Origin: Flavobacterium sp. 90
Lineage (GTDB): Bacteria; Bacteroidota; Bacteroidia; Flavobacteriales; Flavobacteriaceae
Length of the DNA: 64,000 nt
Assembly (NCBI RefSeq): GCF_004339525.1
Contig: NZ_SMGE01000001.1
Location: 1,550,001-1,614,000 of the forward strand
Direction: 5' to 3'
Positions 26,230 through 34,604 of this stretch are shown one piece after another. The position numbers were made by a program, and so were the translations under genes. A model generated the notes under the pieces. That model was not told the origin of the DNA. It searched no databases and worked only from the letters and a program-made list of their open reading frames with translations. Each line of letters begins with the position of its first letter. The stretch's first letter is position 1.

Positions 26230-28905
26230 TTAATCTGCTATATTAGGATTTAACCATTTCATTGCGTAATCTGTTGGCACATTGCGTCGTTTGGCGTAAT
26301 CTACAACCTGATCTTCTTTTATTTTTCCAAGTCCGAAATACCTGCTTTTTGGATTTCCGAAGTAATATCCCGAAACCGATGAAGCCGGCCACATCGCCAT
26401 ACTTTCCGTCAAGGTTACTCCAATTTCTTCGGCTACATTTAAAAGTTTCCAGATTGTTGGTTTTTCCAAGTGATCCGGACATGCAGGATATCCTGGCGCA
26501 GGACGAATTCCTTTATAATTTTCTTTTATCAATTCTTCATTCGTTAAAGATTCTTCGGTATCATAACCCCAGAAATCTTTACGTACTCTTTCGTGAAGAT
26601 ATTCGGCGAAAGCCTCAGCAAAACGATCTGCTAATGCTTTTACCATGATCGAATTATAATCGTCAAGATCTTTTTCAAATTCAGCCGCCCATTCATCTAC
26701 ACCAAAACCAGTTGTTACACAAAAAGCTCCCATATAATCTTCTATTCCGCTTTCTTTTGGCAAAATATAATCGGCTAAAGCGATATTTGGAGCGCCTTTT
26801 GTTTTTTGCGACTGCTGACGAAGCGTTAAGAATTTCTCTAAAACTTTTCCGTTTTCATCACGCAATTCAATATCGTCATCATCAACCTGATTTGCAGGGA
26901 AAATTCCGTAAATACCTTTTGCGGTTAGCTTTTTCTCTGCTAAAATCACTTTCAGCATTGCCTGAGCATCTGCAAAAACCGAAGTCGCTTCTTTACCCAC
27001 AACCTCATCCGTCAAGATTGCCGGATATTTTCCGTACAATTCCCAAGTCTGAAAAAATGGTGTCCAGTCAATATACGGAACCAAAACATCTAATTCTATT
27101 TCGATAGTTTGCGCTCCAATTACTTTTGGTTTTGTTGGAGTATATTCAGACCAATCTATTGGAAATTTATTTCTTCGGGCATCTTCAATCGTCAGGAAGT
27201 TTTTATCTCTTGAACGATTCAAAAACGTTTCTCTAAAAGAATCGTATTCTGCACGAATATCTGCCGCATATATTTTACGGTTATGATCCAAAAGGTTTCC
27301 TGCAACAGTAACGGCTCTCGATGCATCATTTACGTGAATTACAGTTTCTCTGTATTGCGGAGCGATTTTCACGGCGGTATGCGCACGCGAAGTCGTTGCT
27401 CCACCAATCATAATCGGGATTTTAATTCCTTGTTTGTCTAATTCTTTGGCCAAATAAACCATCTCGTCAAGCGAAGGTGTGATCAGTCCGCTTAAACCAA
27501 TAATGTCTACATTATGTTCAATCGCCGCAGCAATAATTTTTTCCGGAGGCACCATAACACCAAGATCTACAATCTCGTAGTTATTACAAGCCAAAACTAC
27601 CGAAACAATATTTTTACCAATATCGTGAACGTCACCTTTTACAGTTGCCATCAATATTTTTCCGTTTCCTTGTTTGTCTCCGGCTTGTTTACTAGCTTCG
27701 ATATAAGGCAATAAATATGCAACGGCTTTTTTCATTACACGTGCCGATTTTACTACCTGAGGCAAGAACATTTTTCCACTCCCAAATAAATCTCCAACGA
27801 CATTCATTCCCGTCATCAAATTGATTTCGATAACTTCAATAGGTTTTACAGCAGCAAGACGAGCTTCTTCAACATCTTCTTCAATAAAAGCGTCAACTCC
27901 TTTTACTAATGAATGTGTAATACGTTCCTGAACCGTTCCTAAACGCCATTCCTGAATCGCTTTTTCATCTGATTTTACTTCGCCTTTTACGTTCTCAGCA
28001 AAGTCCAAAAGTCTTTCTGTTGCATCATCGCGTCGGTCAAGAATTACGTCTTCAACGTGTTCTAATAAATCTTTTGGGATATCATCATAAATCGAAAGCA
28101 TCTCTGGATTTACGATTCCCATTGTCATTCCGTTCTTGATCGCGTGATATAAAAACACCGAGTGCATCGCTTCACGAACCGTATCATTTCCTCTAAAAGA
28201 GAACGAAACGTTACTCACACCACCACTAATATGCGCGTGAGGCAAGTTATCACGAACCCATTTTGTACCTCTAAAAAAGTCCAAAGCATTTAAGCGATGT
28301 TCTTCCATTCCAGTTGCAACTGGGAAAATATTCAAATCGAAAATAATATCCTGTGGCGGAAAACCAACTTTGTTAACCAAAATATCATACGAACGCTGAC
28401 AGATTTCAACTCTACGATCGTAATTATCAGCCTGACCCACTTCGTCAAATGCCATAATAATAGCTGCAGCTCCGTAACGTTTGATTAATTTAGCATGGTG
28501 AATAAAGGCTTCTTCGCCTTCTTTCAACGAAATCGAGTTTACAACGCTTTTCCCTTGTACTACTTTTAGACCTGCTTCGATGATTTCCCATTTCGAACTG
28601 TCGATCATAATCGGCACTCTCGAAATATCCGGTTCTGATGCAATTAAATTCAAAAATTTAGTCATCGCCTGAACCCCATCAAGCATTCCCTCATCCATAT
28701 TAATATCGATGATCTGCGCTCCTCCTTCTACCTGTTGTCTTGCAATATCAAGTGCCTCGTCATACTTCTCTTCCTTGATTAATCTTAGGAATTTTCTTGA
28801 ACCAGTTACATTCGTACGCTCTCCAATGTTTACAAAAACACTAGTTGGCGTAATAATCAACGGTTCTAATCCTGCTAATACAAGGTCTCTTCTATTTTCT
28901 GCCAT
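26230..28905 (-). CDS. metH: Methionine synthase, cobalamin-dependent, pterin/B12/activation half
   Basis: The 891-aa protein corresponds to the C-terminal three modules of MetH. The methyl-THF-binding barrel is at about 10-280 ([39 protein letters not shown]). The cap and B12 domains are at about 310-540, with the cobalamin ligand His427 in [11 protein letters not shown] and [12 protein letters not shown]. The SAM-dependent reactivation domain is at about 570-890 with [12 protein letters not shown] and [16 protein letters not shown]. The homocysteine-binding module is a separate gene at 30344-31348, so MetH is split. It transfers the methyl group from 5-methyl-THF to homocysteine through cobalamin. 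Codons and length are otherwise normal for the family. Confidence 0.95.
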   Translation of the reverse strand: MAENRRDLVLAGLEPLIITPTSVFVNIGERTNVTGSRKFLRLIKEEKYDEALDIARQQVEGGAQIIDINMDEGMLDGVQAMTKFLNLIASEPDISRVPIMIDSSKWEIIEAGLKVVQGKSVVNSISLKEGEEAFIHHAKLIKRYGAAAIIMAFDEVGQADNYDRRVEICQRSYDILVNKVGFPPQDIIFDLNIFPVATGMEEHRLNALDFFRGTKWVRDNLPHAHISGGVSNVSFSFRGNDTVREAMHSVFLYHAIKNGMTMGIVNPEMLSIYDDIPKDLLEHVEDVILDRRDDATERLLDFAENVKGEVKSDEKAIQEWRLGTVQERITHSLVKGVDAFIEEDVEEARLAAVKPIEVIEINLMTGMNVVGDLFGSGKMFLPQVVKSARVMKKAVAYLLPYIEASKQAGDKQGNGKILMATVKGDVHDIGKNIVSVVLACNNYEIVDLGVMVPPEKIIAAAIEHNVDIIGLSGLITPSLDEMVYLAKELDKQGIKIPIMIGGATTSRAHTAVKIAPQYRETVIHVNDASRAVTVAGNLLDHNRKIYAADIRAEYDSFRETFLNRSRDKNFLTIEDARRNKFPIDWSEYTPTKPKVIGAQTIEIELDVLVPYIDWTPFFQTWELYGKYPAILTDEVVGKEATSVFADAQAMLKVILAEKKLTAKGIYGIFPANQVDDDDIELRDENGKVLEKFLTLRQQSQKTKGAPNIALADYILPKESGIEDYMGAFCVTTGFGVDEWAAEFEKDLDDYNSIMVKALADRFAEAFAEYLHERVRKDFWGYDTEESLTNEELIKENYKGIRPAPGYPACPDHLEKPTIWKLLNVAEEIGVTLTESMAMWPASSVSGYYFGNPKSRYFGLGKIKEDQVVDYAKRRNVPTDYAMKWLNPNIAD

Positions 28906-28922
28906 TTCTTTTTTTCAATTTT

Positions 28923-28970
28923 CAACGGAATAAATTCCGTTGCTACAATATATTTCGTTCCTCTGGAACT
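28923..28970. repeat. Bipalindromic intergenic repeat
   Basis: Palindrome AACGGAAT/ATTCCGTT, spacer GCTACAATATATTTC, then GTTCC-TCT-GGAAC. It belongs to the same family as the copies at 15805, 29263, 34494, 35268 and 40658. Confidence 0.65.
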
Positions 28971-28980
28971 TTTATTTCAA

Positions 28981-29014
28981 CGTCTTGCTTGTCTTTGCGA
29001 AGAACTAAGCAATC
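28981..29014. repeat. 'TTTGCGA...GAACTAAGCAATC' dispersed repeat
   Basis: A diverged copy of the CATTGCGAGGAACGAAGCAATC family, directly next to a bipalindromic repeat. Confidence 0.45.
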
Positions 29015-29050
29015 TTACTCTATTATTTTACAATCTTAATTTTGTTATTT

Positions 29051-29146
29051 TGGGCGTGTCCCTCCGGGTCGGGCTATTCGTTCATAGTCCTCGCACTTCC
29101 TTCGTCAGGCTGTGGGCTAACCACTTCTATCCCTCACGCGAATCTC
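29051..29146. repeat. GC-rich structured repeat beginning GGGCGTG and ending CACGCG
   Basis: A 95-bp island far more GC-rich than its surroundings starts GGGCGTGTCCCTCCGGG and ends CTATCCCTCACGCG, with complementary ends GCGTG/CACGC. I recall similar blocks in many flavobacterial intergenic regions. It creates a long plus-strand open frame (29042-29464) that I do not regard as a gene. The rest of 29147-29399 holds more repeat copies. Confidence 0.5.
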
Positions 29147-29224
29147 GGTTTCAAAACATTTTTTTTATTCTTCACGATTTCAATTATCGTTTTTGAAACA
29201 ATTTTTCGTTTGCTACCGATCTGT

Positions 29225-29310
29225 CGTTCCTACGGAACTTTTGTCTTGCGTCTTCTTTCTTTTCAACGGAATAAATTCCGTTGCTACCAAAATATTGTTC
29301 CTACGGAACA
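29225..29310. repeat. Bipalindromic repeat, one partial and one full copy
   Basis: GTTCCTACGGAAC alone (29225-29238) is followed by a full unit: AACGGAAT/ATTCCGTT, spacer, GTTCC-TAC-GGAAC (29263-29310). Confidence 0.6.
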
Positions 29311-29322
29311 TTCATATCAACG

Positions 29323-29352
29323 TTTTGCTTGTCTTTGCGAGGAACGAAGCAA
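29323..29352. repeat. 'TTTGCGAGGAACGAAGCAATCTCA' family repeat
   Basis: The best-preserved copy in the window of the dispersed GCGAGGAACGAAGCAATC repeat. It lies next to a bipalindromic unit just as the copy at 28981 does, so the pair may move or duplicate together. Confidence 0.5.
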
Positions 29353-29399
29353 TCTCATTATAACACTTCACATTCTAAAAGATTTACAAATCTTTATAT

Positions 29400-29849
29400 C
29401 TATTTCCACTTTGTTTTTTCTATATATTTACAAGTTACACCTGCGTCATATATGTAATATTTAACTTTAGTAAAACCAGCTTTAACTAATGTAATTGAAT
29501 CAGGTTTTAATTCTTCTTCTAAAACAATATGGTTTTCTTCGGGTTTATTTAAATCGTATTTTAACTTAAAAAACTTATTTAAAATTCCCTTGCCATATTC
29601 CTTAACATAAATTACCGATCTAATTTTTTTATCCAGATAAAAATAATATTGTAATGTATATCCGTGTTCATCATGATCTCTTTCCCGAGTTAGCAATCCT
29701 ATAGTTTCTCCTTTAAAAGATTTTATATAATCATCCTGTTCTTTATCATTATAATACATTGCATATATAAATGAACCAACCAGTACAAAAAAGACGATTA
29801 CTTTTATCCAATTCGTTTTATGAATTATTCTAACGTCTTCTTTTATCAT
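29400..29849 (-). CDS. Small single-span membrane protein, paralog inserted in met operon (copy 2)
   Basis: The 149-aa protein has one membrane span (about 14-31) and an outside domain with KGETIGLLTR, HEHGYTLQYYFYLDKK, NKPEENHIVLEEEL, and a C-terminus SLVKAGFTK-x-KYYIYDAGVTCKYIE-x-x-KWK nearly identical to that of its neighbour at 29902. The two are recent tandem duplicates lying between the halves of split MetH. I do not recognise the family. The strongly conserved Tyr-rich C-terminus with one Cys suggests a folded periplasmic domain. Confidence 0.75.
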   Translation of the reverse strand: MIKEDVRIIHKTNWIKVIVFFVLVGSFIYAMYYNDKEQDDYIKSFKGETIGLLTRERDHDEHGYTLQYYFYLDKKIRSVIYVKEYGKGILNKFFKLKYDLNKPEENHIVLEEELKPDSITLVKAGFTKVKYYIYDAGVTCKYIEKTKWK

Positions 29850-29901
29850 TTTACTTTCAATGATTACAATTATCTAAAAGATTTTAAAAACCATTTATTC
29901 A

Positions 29902-30339
29902 CTATTTCCACTTTGAGTACTCTATATATTTACAAGTTACACCTGCATCATATATATAATATTTAGTTTTGGTAAACCCTGCTTTAACTAATGAAATTGA
30001 ATCAGGATCTAATTCTTCTTCTAAAACAATATAGTTTTCTTCTGGATTATTTAAATCGTATTTTACTTTATAAAAGTTATTTACACGCCCATAATCTTTA
30101 ATGGAAACTTCAGATAAAACTTTTTTATTTGCGTAAAAATAATATCTCAAAGACCTAGTTTTTCGATGATATTTGGCTCTAGTTATAAGTCCTATTGTTT
30201 CTCCCTTAAATGTCTTTCTATACTTTTCAGATTGATCATGATCAACATCCTTACGACTAAAAAGAATCATTAGCATTATTACTAATATAAAACCTGCTGC
30301 TGCTAAATAATTTGCTTTTGCATCGTTTTTTTCTTCCAT
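29902..30339 (-). CDS. Small single-span membrane protein, paralog inserted in met operon (copy 1)
   Basis: From the ATG at 30339 the protein has 145 aa; the longer frame to 30396 would overlap the MetH homocysteine half and is unlikely. It has one membrane span (about 9-28) followed by KGETIGLITR, LRYYFYANKK, NNPEENYIVLEEEL and the same C-terminal YYIYDAGVTCKYIE segment as its duplicate. The start lies 4 nt after the stop codon of the homocysteine methyltransferase half, so it is likely co-translated with methionine synthase. No function is evident. Confidence 0.75.
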   Translation of the reverse strand: MEEKNDAKANYLAAAGFILVIMLMILFSRKDVDHDQSEKYRKTFKGETIGLITRAKYHRKTRSLRYYFYANKKVLSEVSIKDYGRVNNFYKVKYDLNNPEENYIVLEEELDPDSISLVKAGFTKTKYYIYDAGVTCKYIEYSKWK

Positions 30340-30343
30340 AATA

Positions 30344-31348
30344 TTAAGCAAAAACCGGCGCCACACGTGGCTTATAATCCTTCGCAACCTCAGCAATTAA
30401 TCTAATGTGATCCGGAGTTGTTCCGCAACAACCACCAATTATGTTGATTAAATTATCGTCTAAATATTCTTTGATGAAAGCCTGAGTTTGTTCAGGTGTT
30501 TCATCGTATTGCCCGAATGCGTTTGGCAATCCTGCATTTGGATGTGCCGAAACATTGAAACTTGTATGTTGTGATAATGTTTTCAAGTATGGTTTCAACA
30601 AATCAGCCCCAAGAGCGCAATTAAATCCTACACTCAGTAACGGAATGTGCGAAACTGAAATCAAAAATGCTTCTACCGTTTGTCCAGAAAGTGTTCTTCC
30701 TGAAGCATCTGTAATTGTTCCTGAAACCATGATTGGAATATCAAGATTACGTTCGTCTTTTACTTCTTCGATTGCAAAAAGTGCTGCTTTTGCATTTAAA
30801 GTATCAAAGATTGTTTCTACCAAAAGTAAATCGCAGCCACCATCCATTAAGGCTTCTACTTGTTGTTTGTACGCAATTCTTAAATCATCAAATGTTACGG
30901 CTCTGTAACCCGGATCGTTTACATCTGGTGACATACTTGCCGTACGGTTTGTTGGACCAATTGAACCGGCTACAAAACGTGGTTTGTCCGGATTTTTGGC
31001 TGTAAATTCATCAGCTACTTGTCTTGCAATTTTAGCCGATTCGTAATTTAATTCGTAAACCAAATCTTCCAGAAAATAATCGGCCATACCAATTGTCGTT
31101 CCTGAAAAGGTGTTGGTTTCTACGATGTCTGCACCCGCTTCATAATAAGCGGCGTGGACATCGCGAATTGCTTGTGGTTGTGTTATGGATAGTAAATCGT
31201 TGTTTCCTTTTAATGGATGCGGAAAATCTTTGAAACGCTCTCCACGAAAATCTTCTTCGGAGAAATTATAGCGCTGCAACATTGTTCCCATTGCTCCATC
31301 AAGGATTAGGATATTTTTTTTTATTGCTTCCTGAATTGTTATTGACAT
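30344..31348 (-). CDS. Methionine synthase, homocysteine-binding (methyltransferase) half
   Basis: The 334-aa protein equals the N-terminal module of MetH. It starts [13 protein letters not shown] and contains [26 protein letters not shown] and the zinc ligands Cys244 (GFNCALGA) and Cys307-Cys308 ([10 protein letters not shown]). It binds and activates homocysteine for methylation by the cobalamin half encoded at 26230-28905. In many bacteria both are one polypeptide; here two small membrane genes and a repeat array separate them. It is the first gene after the SAM-I riboswitch at 31665-31780. Confidence 0.93.
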   Translation of the reverse strand: MSITIQEAIKKNILILDGAMGTMLQRYNFSEEDFRGERFKDFPHPLKGNNDLLSITQPQAIRDVHAAYYEAGADIVETNTFSGTTIGMADYFLEDLVYELNYESAKIARQVADEFTAKNPDKPRFVAGSIGPTNRTASMSPDVNDPGYRAVTFDDLRIAYKQQVEALMDGGCDLLLVETIFDTLNAKAALFAIEEVKDERNLDIPIMVSGTITDASGRTLSGQTVEAFLISVSHIPLLSVGFNCALGADLLKPYLKTLSQHTSFNVSAHPNAGLPNAFGQYDETPEQTQAFIKEYLDDNLINIIGGCCGTTPDHIRLIAEVAKDYKPRVAPVFA

Positions 31349-31417
31349 GATTTTCCCTTTCTTGCTAAGACATTAAATGCCAAGCTTTTTTAATTCTATT
31401 ATTATCTTGAATATATA

Positions 31418-31444
31418 CCTAACAGGTTTTTGAAACCTGTTAGG
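31418..31444. repeat. Perfect inverted repeat CCTAACAGGTTT / AAACCTGTTAGG
   Basis: A 12-bp perfect stem with a 3-nt loop lies between the metH riboswitch and its gene. It lacks a clear T-run on the minus strand, so it looks more like a dispersed palindrome than the riboswitch's own terminator, although it could act as one. Confidence 0.6.
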
Positions 31445-31497
31445 ATACGTTATTTTGATTCACATTAATTCCAAAAATTCACTTTTGTTGGCTCATT

Positions 31498-31556
31498 AGC
31501 CCCGATTGAGCCGGTATCCTCGCAATGAAATGGAGAGATATAGGCGAAAGCGGGAA
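31498..31556 (+). ncRNA. Structured element in metH leader region (Flavo-1-like, tentative)
   Basis: Nested complementary segments in fixed order (CCCG; GCC; TATC-CTC; then GAGAGATA; GGC; CGGG) form one hairpin with internal loops. The start AGCCCCGAT, the GATATAG segment and the purine-rich GGCGAAAGCGGGA resemble a structured repeat common in Flavobacterium intergenic regions, possibly the Flavo-1 motif. The name is from memory and unverified. It is read on the plus strand, antisense to the metH leader. Confidence 0.35.
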
Positions 31557-31664
31557 CGATTGACGGCAAAAATGCTCAATGATTCGCTCATGATACCAAA
31601 GTGAATTCGGTAAAATTATATTGTAAGTTGTCAGGAAATGTTTTGAGAAATACTTTTATGTATT

Positions 31665-31780
31665 TGTGTTATCTATCTTAGATACTATGATTAGTACAAA
31701 GTAGAATGTAGCACCTTCTTTATGATAAAGGGTTGCTAAGGTTTCATCGGGTCTTTCCCTCCGCCTTTCGTGATAACTTT
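31665..31780 (-). promoter_or_regulatory. SAM-I (S-box) riboswitch of the metH/metF operon
   Basis: On the minus strand the aptamer core reads GGCGGAGGGA, GACCCGATGAAACCTTAGCAACC, a P3 hairpin, then GGTGCTACATTC, all hallmarks of the S-box. P1 is closed by GTTATC (complement of 31772-31777) and GATAAC (complement of 31668-31673), and P4 by TACTA/TAGTA. About 320 nt separate it from the start codon, including a perfect palindrome and a structured repeat. Binding of SAM would lower expression of the methionine synthase halves and metF. Confidence 0.93.
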
Positions 31781-31800
31781 CAGTAATTTTAAGAACAGTG

Positions 31801-31832
31801 CAAAGTAAAGACATAACCTGAACAATTGCAAG
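31801..31832 (-). promoter_or_regulatory. Promoter of the metH riboswitch transcript
   Basis: CTTG (31829-31832), 20 bp, then TTACTTTG (31801-31808) on the minus strand. The same spacing and a similar -7 box are found before metX and the Cys/Met leaders. Transcription would start about 20 nt before the riboswitch. Confidence 0.55.
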
Positions 31833-31847
31833 TGTTTTTTTAAGTTT

Positions 31848-31882
31848 CTCAGCTTCTGAGTTGCTAAGGTCCTAAGTTTAAA
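31848..31882. repeat. 'GCTAAGGTCCTAAG' word repeat
   Basis: CTCAGCTTCTGAGTTGCTAAGGTCCTAAG is a short member of the reduplicated TCTGAG/CTAAG word family seen at 33199-33335. The remaining gap 31883-31992 shows nothing else that I recognise. Confidence 0.4.
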
Positions 31883-31992
31883 ATTTTATGTATATTTTGC
31901 TTATGCTTTTTGAAGAATTTCATTACTCCTTCATGATCTGTAAATTCGATTTCTTCTTTTGATAAATTTTCAAACCAATCTTCCGCAACTTT

Positions 31993-32805
31993 TTATTTGT
32001 AATAGGTTAATTCAAAATTTTGGACCTGATTTAAGTAGAAATAATTTGTAATTAATTTTAGCAAAATATTGATTTTCTCCTGAAGCTTTTCTGCTCTTTC
32101 AGTTGCTCTTTTTTTATTATATCTGCGATCTTCCTGATTATCTACATTCTGACTTTCTTCGTCTGCAACATATTGAATCAAGGTTTTGATATACAAATCT
32201 TTTTGCTTTTGAAAATTATATTTCTTTTCAAAATATTCTTTCCCTTTTGATAATTGATAAATAGAATATTCTACAGACGCATTTAGTCTTTTATGTTGAT
32301 GTCCGTAATAAGTTCCGCTATAATTTAGACCTTCGTAAAGTCCGTTTAATGCACGATACAATTGGATTAGGTTTTCTCTTTCTGATTTGAATTTTTCTTC
32401 TCCGTTTTTTTGCTTGAGATAATACGCATACACTAAACAAAATTCATCTCTGCCAGCTTCACTCCCAAATGTTATAGATTCTTCTTCTCCGTCTTGATTA
32501 ATATATTTTTCCCATGCTTTACCTGCGTATGATTCATTTGGGTTTGAAGGAAATTCTGATTTGAATACAGGAAAAAGTTTCTCGATTTTATTCAGTTCAT
32601 TTTTAGAAATTATTAAAGAATCATTGCCTTCTTCAGCATAAATTAATACTTTTTCATTTTCAAGTTTAGGATTATCACTTAGATGAGGCAGACATTTATT
32701 GGTACTAACTTCTGTATCTTCTTTGACAATTGCTTCTTTTTTAGGTTCATTACAACCAACAAGAAAAACAAATAAACCCAATAAAAAAACGCTGTAATTT
32801 TTCAT
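31993..32805 (-). CDS. Hypothetical lipoprotein, helical
   Basis: The 270-aa protein has a lipobox FLVGC with Cys at residue 18, so it is probably membrane-anchored by lipid. The body is rich in Lys, Glu, Asn and Tyr, with helical stretches (LIQLYRALNGLYEGLNYSGTY, RATERAEKLQEKINILLKLI). A GSEAGRDEFCLVYAYYL segment is the most distinctive part. I do not recognise a family. It stands alone between the metH transcript and the TfoX-like gene. Confidence 0.7.
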   Translation of the reverse strand: MKNYSVFLLGLFVFLVGCNEPKKEAIVKEDTEVSTNKCLPHLSDNPKLENEKVLIYAEEGNDSLIISKNELNKIEKLFPVFKSEFPSNPNESYAGKAWEKYINQDGEEESITFGSEAGRDEFCLVYAYYLKQKNGEEKFKSERENLIQLYRALNGLYEGLNYSGTYYGHQHKRLNASVEYSIYQLSKGKEYFEKKYNFQKQKDLYIKTLIQYVADEESQNVDNQEDRRYNKKRATERAEKLQEKINILLKLITNYFYLNQVQNFELTYYK

Positions 32806-32831
32806 TTAATTTGCTTCTGATCTTTAAATAA

Positions 32832-33191
32832 TTATTTTTTCTTACTTGCTTTTGCAAACGGATTATAATCTAAACAAAGTTGTATCCAAAATGCTAAATC
32901 CTGACTTTTTTGCCAACCGTTTTCTGTAACAAAAATGTAGTTTTTCATTGGTCTTTCTGCATTTGGCATCGGTAATACATCATCTTTTTCTATTGCTTTT
33001 GCATAAGCTTTATCATCGATTCGGCATAACAAAAGATTTTCTCCAATTTGTTTGTCAAGACGAGTTCCGCAACACAATTTATTATCTACCATAAATACAA
33101 GTCCGCCAAACATTTTCTTTTCGAAAAAATCGGCGCCTTTGTGTTGGAGAAATGTTCGGATTCTTTGTGCGTTATCTTCGTCGAAAGCCAT
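32832..33191 (-). CDS. TfoX N-terminal domain family protein
   Basis: The 119-aa protein shows the TfoX/Sxy N-terminal domain: KKMFGGLVFMVDNKLCCGT followed by LLLCRI and a C-terminal DLAFWIQLCLDYNPF, with a Lys-rich tail. In gamma-proteobacteria TfoX regulates competence, but stand-alone N-terminal-domain proteins in Bacteroidota have no established role. It lies 26 bp upstream of the lipoprotein gene on the same strand and may be co-transcribed with it. Confidence 0.85.
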   Translation of the reverse strand: MAFDEDNAQRIRTFLQHKGADFFEKKMFGGLVFMVDNKLCCGTRLDKQIGENLLLCRIDDKAYAKAIEKDDVLPMPNAERPMKNYIFVTENGWQKSQDLAFWIQLCLDYNPFAKASKKK

Positions 33192-33198
33192 TTTTTTG

Positions 33199-33335
33199 AA
33201 GGTTCTGAGGTTCTGAGTCGCTAAGGTACTAAGTTTTGAAATTAATATTTCATAAAAGACTGTAAACGAGAAAGGTTCTGAGATGCTAAGTTAAAAAACT
33301 TAGAACCTTAGAACCTTAGTATCTTAGAAGCTTAA
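33199..33335. repeat. Reduplicated 'TTCTGAG / CTAAGGTTCTAAG' word array with hairpin
   Basis: GGTTCTGAGGTTCTGAGTCG, GCTAAGGTACTAAG and GGTTCTGAGATGCTAAG are followed by inverted words (CTTAGAACCTTAGAACCTTAG). The array folds on itself and may terminate the sulfate operon, whose last stop codon is at 33339. Confidence 0.55.
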
Positions 33336-33338
33336 AAA

Positions 33339-34391
33339 CTAAACAATCGCCTTAACAACTGCTTTTGGAGCTTCTTTACGAGTTCCGTCGAAACCGTCTA
33401 CACCAGAAACTGTCGTATATTTCAATACGTATTTTTTACCTGGATTGATGATTTGGTAAGCTGCCTGACACATTAAAGTTGCTTCATGGAAACCGCAAAG
33501 GATCAACTTTAATTTCCCAGGATATGTATTCACGTCTCCAATAGCAAAGATTCCCGGAATATTTGTTTGGTAATCTAATGCATTGTTTACTTTAATGGCA
33601 TTTTTCTCGATATCTAATCCCCAGTCTGCAATTGGACCTAATTTTGGTGTTAATCCAAAAAGTGGAATAAAGAAATCTGTTTCGATTTTACGGTGTGCGC
33701 CGTTTTCTTCGATATCTAACGATTCAACATGCTCAGCACCGTTGATTCCGATAACTTCTGCTGGTGTAATTAATTTAATTTTTCCCGCAGTTTTTAATTC
33801 TTGTACTTTTTCTACAGAATCCAAAGCTCCTCTAAATTCATTTCTACGGTGAATCAAAGTAACTTCTGAAGCTACATTCGCCAAGAAGATACTCCAGTCT
33901 AATGCTGAATCTCCTCCTCCGGCAATTACAACTCTTTTATCTCTGAATTTCTCCGGATTTTTGATGAAGTATTTTACTCCTTTATCTTCATAAAACTCGA
34001 TATCTTCGATAAGTGGTTTACGAGGCTCAAAACTTCCTAAACCTCCAGCGATAGCAATAACCGGCGCGTGAAATTTAGTTCCTTTGTTTGAGGTTACAAT
34101 AAAACTTCCGTCTTCTTGTTTTTCGATTGTTTCAGCACGTTCTCCTAATGTATAACCCGGCTCAAACTGCTTAATTTGTTCTTGTAAGTTATCAATTAAA
34201 TCTCCTGCTAAAACTTCTGGGAAACCAGGGATATCATAAATAGGTTTTTTTGGATACAATTCCGAAAGTTGTCCTCCAGCTTGTGGTAAAGCATCTAAAA
34301 TATGACATTTTAATTTTAATAATCCTGCCTCAAAAACGGCAAATAAACCCGTTGGTCCTGCTCCAATTATAAGTATATCTGTTTTAATCAT
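33339..34391 (-). CDS. Ferredoxin/flavodoxin-NADP+ reductase, thioredoxin-reductase-like type
   Basis: From the ATG at 34391 the protein has 350 aa; the frame extends to 34454 but the internal start puts the FAD motif at the N-terminus as usual. It has GAGPTGL (FAD, 10-16), QAGGQLSELYP, IPGFPEV, a second nucleotide fold with AGGGDSALDW and HRRNEFRG (NADPH), and FAIGDVNTYPGKLKLILCGFHEA. It lacks the CxxC of thioredoxin reductases, matching the YumC-type FNR family. It closes the sulfate operon, so it is probably the electron source (NADPH to ferredoxin) for the sulfite reductase encoded upstream. Confidence 0.88.
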   Translation of the reverse strand: MIKTDILIIGAGPTGLFAVFEAGLLKLKCHILDALPQAGGQLSELYPKKPIYDIPGFPEVLAGDLIDNLQEQIKQFEPGYTLGERAETIEKQEDGSFIVTSNKGTKFHAPVIAIAGGLGSFEPRKPLIEDIEFYEDKGVKYFIKNPEKFRDKRVVIAGGGDSALDWSIFLANVASEVTLIHRRNEFRGALDSVEKVQELKTAGKIKLITPAEVIGINGAEHVESLDIEENGAHRKIETDFFIPLFGLTPKLGPIADWGLDIEKNAIKVNNALDYQTNIPGIFAIGDVNTYPGKLKLILCGFHEATLMCQAAYQIINPGKKYVLKYTTVSGVDGFDGTRKEAPKAVVKAIV

Positions 34392-34493
34392 TATGTTGTT
34401 GTTTATAATCATTCTTAATAATACAAAGAAACGAATAATATATTCTATTGTCAAATGATTTTTATCATTGATTTCTTTGCGAAATTTTTCATT

Positions 34494-34598
34494 GGGTTAA
34501 ACCCGATAGCTATCGGGACGACGCTATAATATAATTCGTCCCTCCGGAATCATCGGGTTAAAACCCGACGCTACAAAATTTGTCGTTCCTCCGGAACT
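34494..34598. repeat. Two tandem bipalindromic repeats with CCCGATAGCTATCGGG
   Basis: The first unit has the 16-bp perfect palindrome CCCGATAGCTATCGGG, spacer and GTCCC-TCC-GGAAT. The second has CGGGTT/AACCCG, GCTACAAAATTTGTC and GTTCC-TCC-GGAAC. They fill the gap between the reductase and the MET8-like gene inside the operon. Confidence 0.65.
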
Positions 34599-34604
34599 CT
34601 TTTA

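Noticed and set aside
26230..28905. Many plus-strand open frames opposite metH, thrA and the RHS genes
   Set aside because: They are shadows of conserved coding sequence on the minus strand with no independent support.
29042..29464. 140-codon plus-strand open frame
   Set aside because: It is produced by a GC-rich dispersed repeat and several other repeats, and overlaps the end of the small membrane gene on the other strand.
30340..30396. Extension of the small membrane protein into the MetH homocysteine half
   Set aside because: It would overlap the C-terminal codons of a well-conserved enzyme; the ATG at 30339 is 4 nt after that stop and is the natural start.
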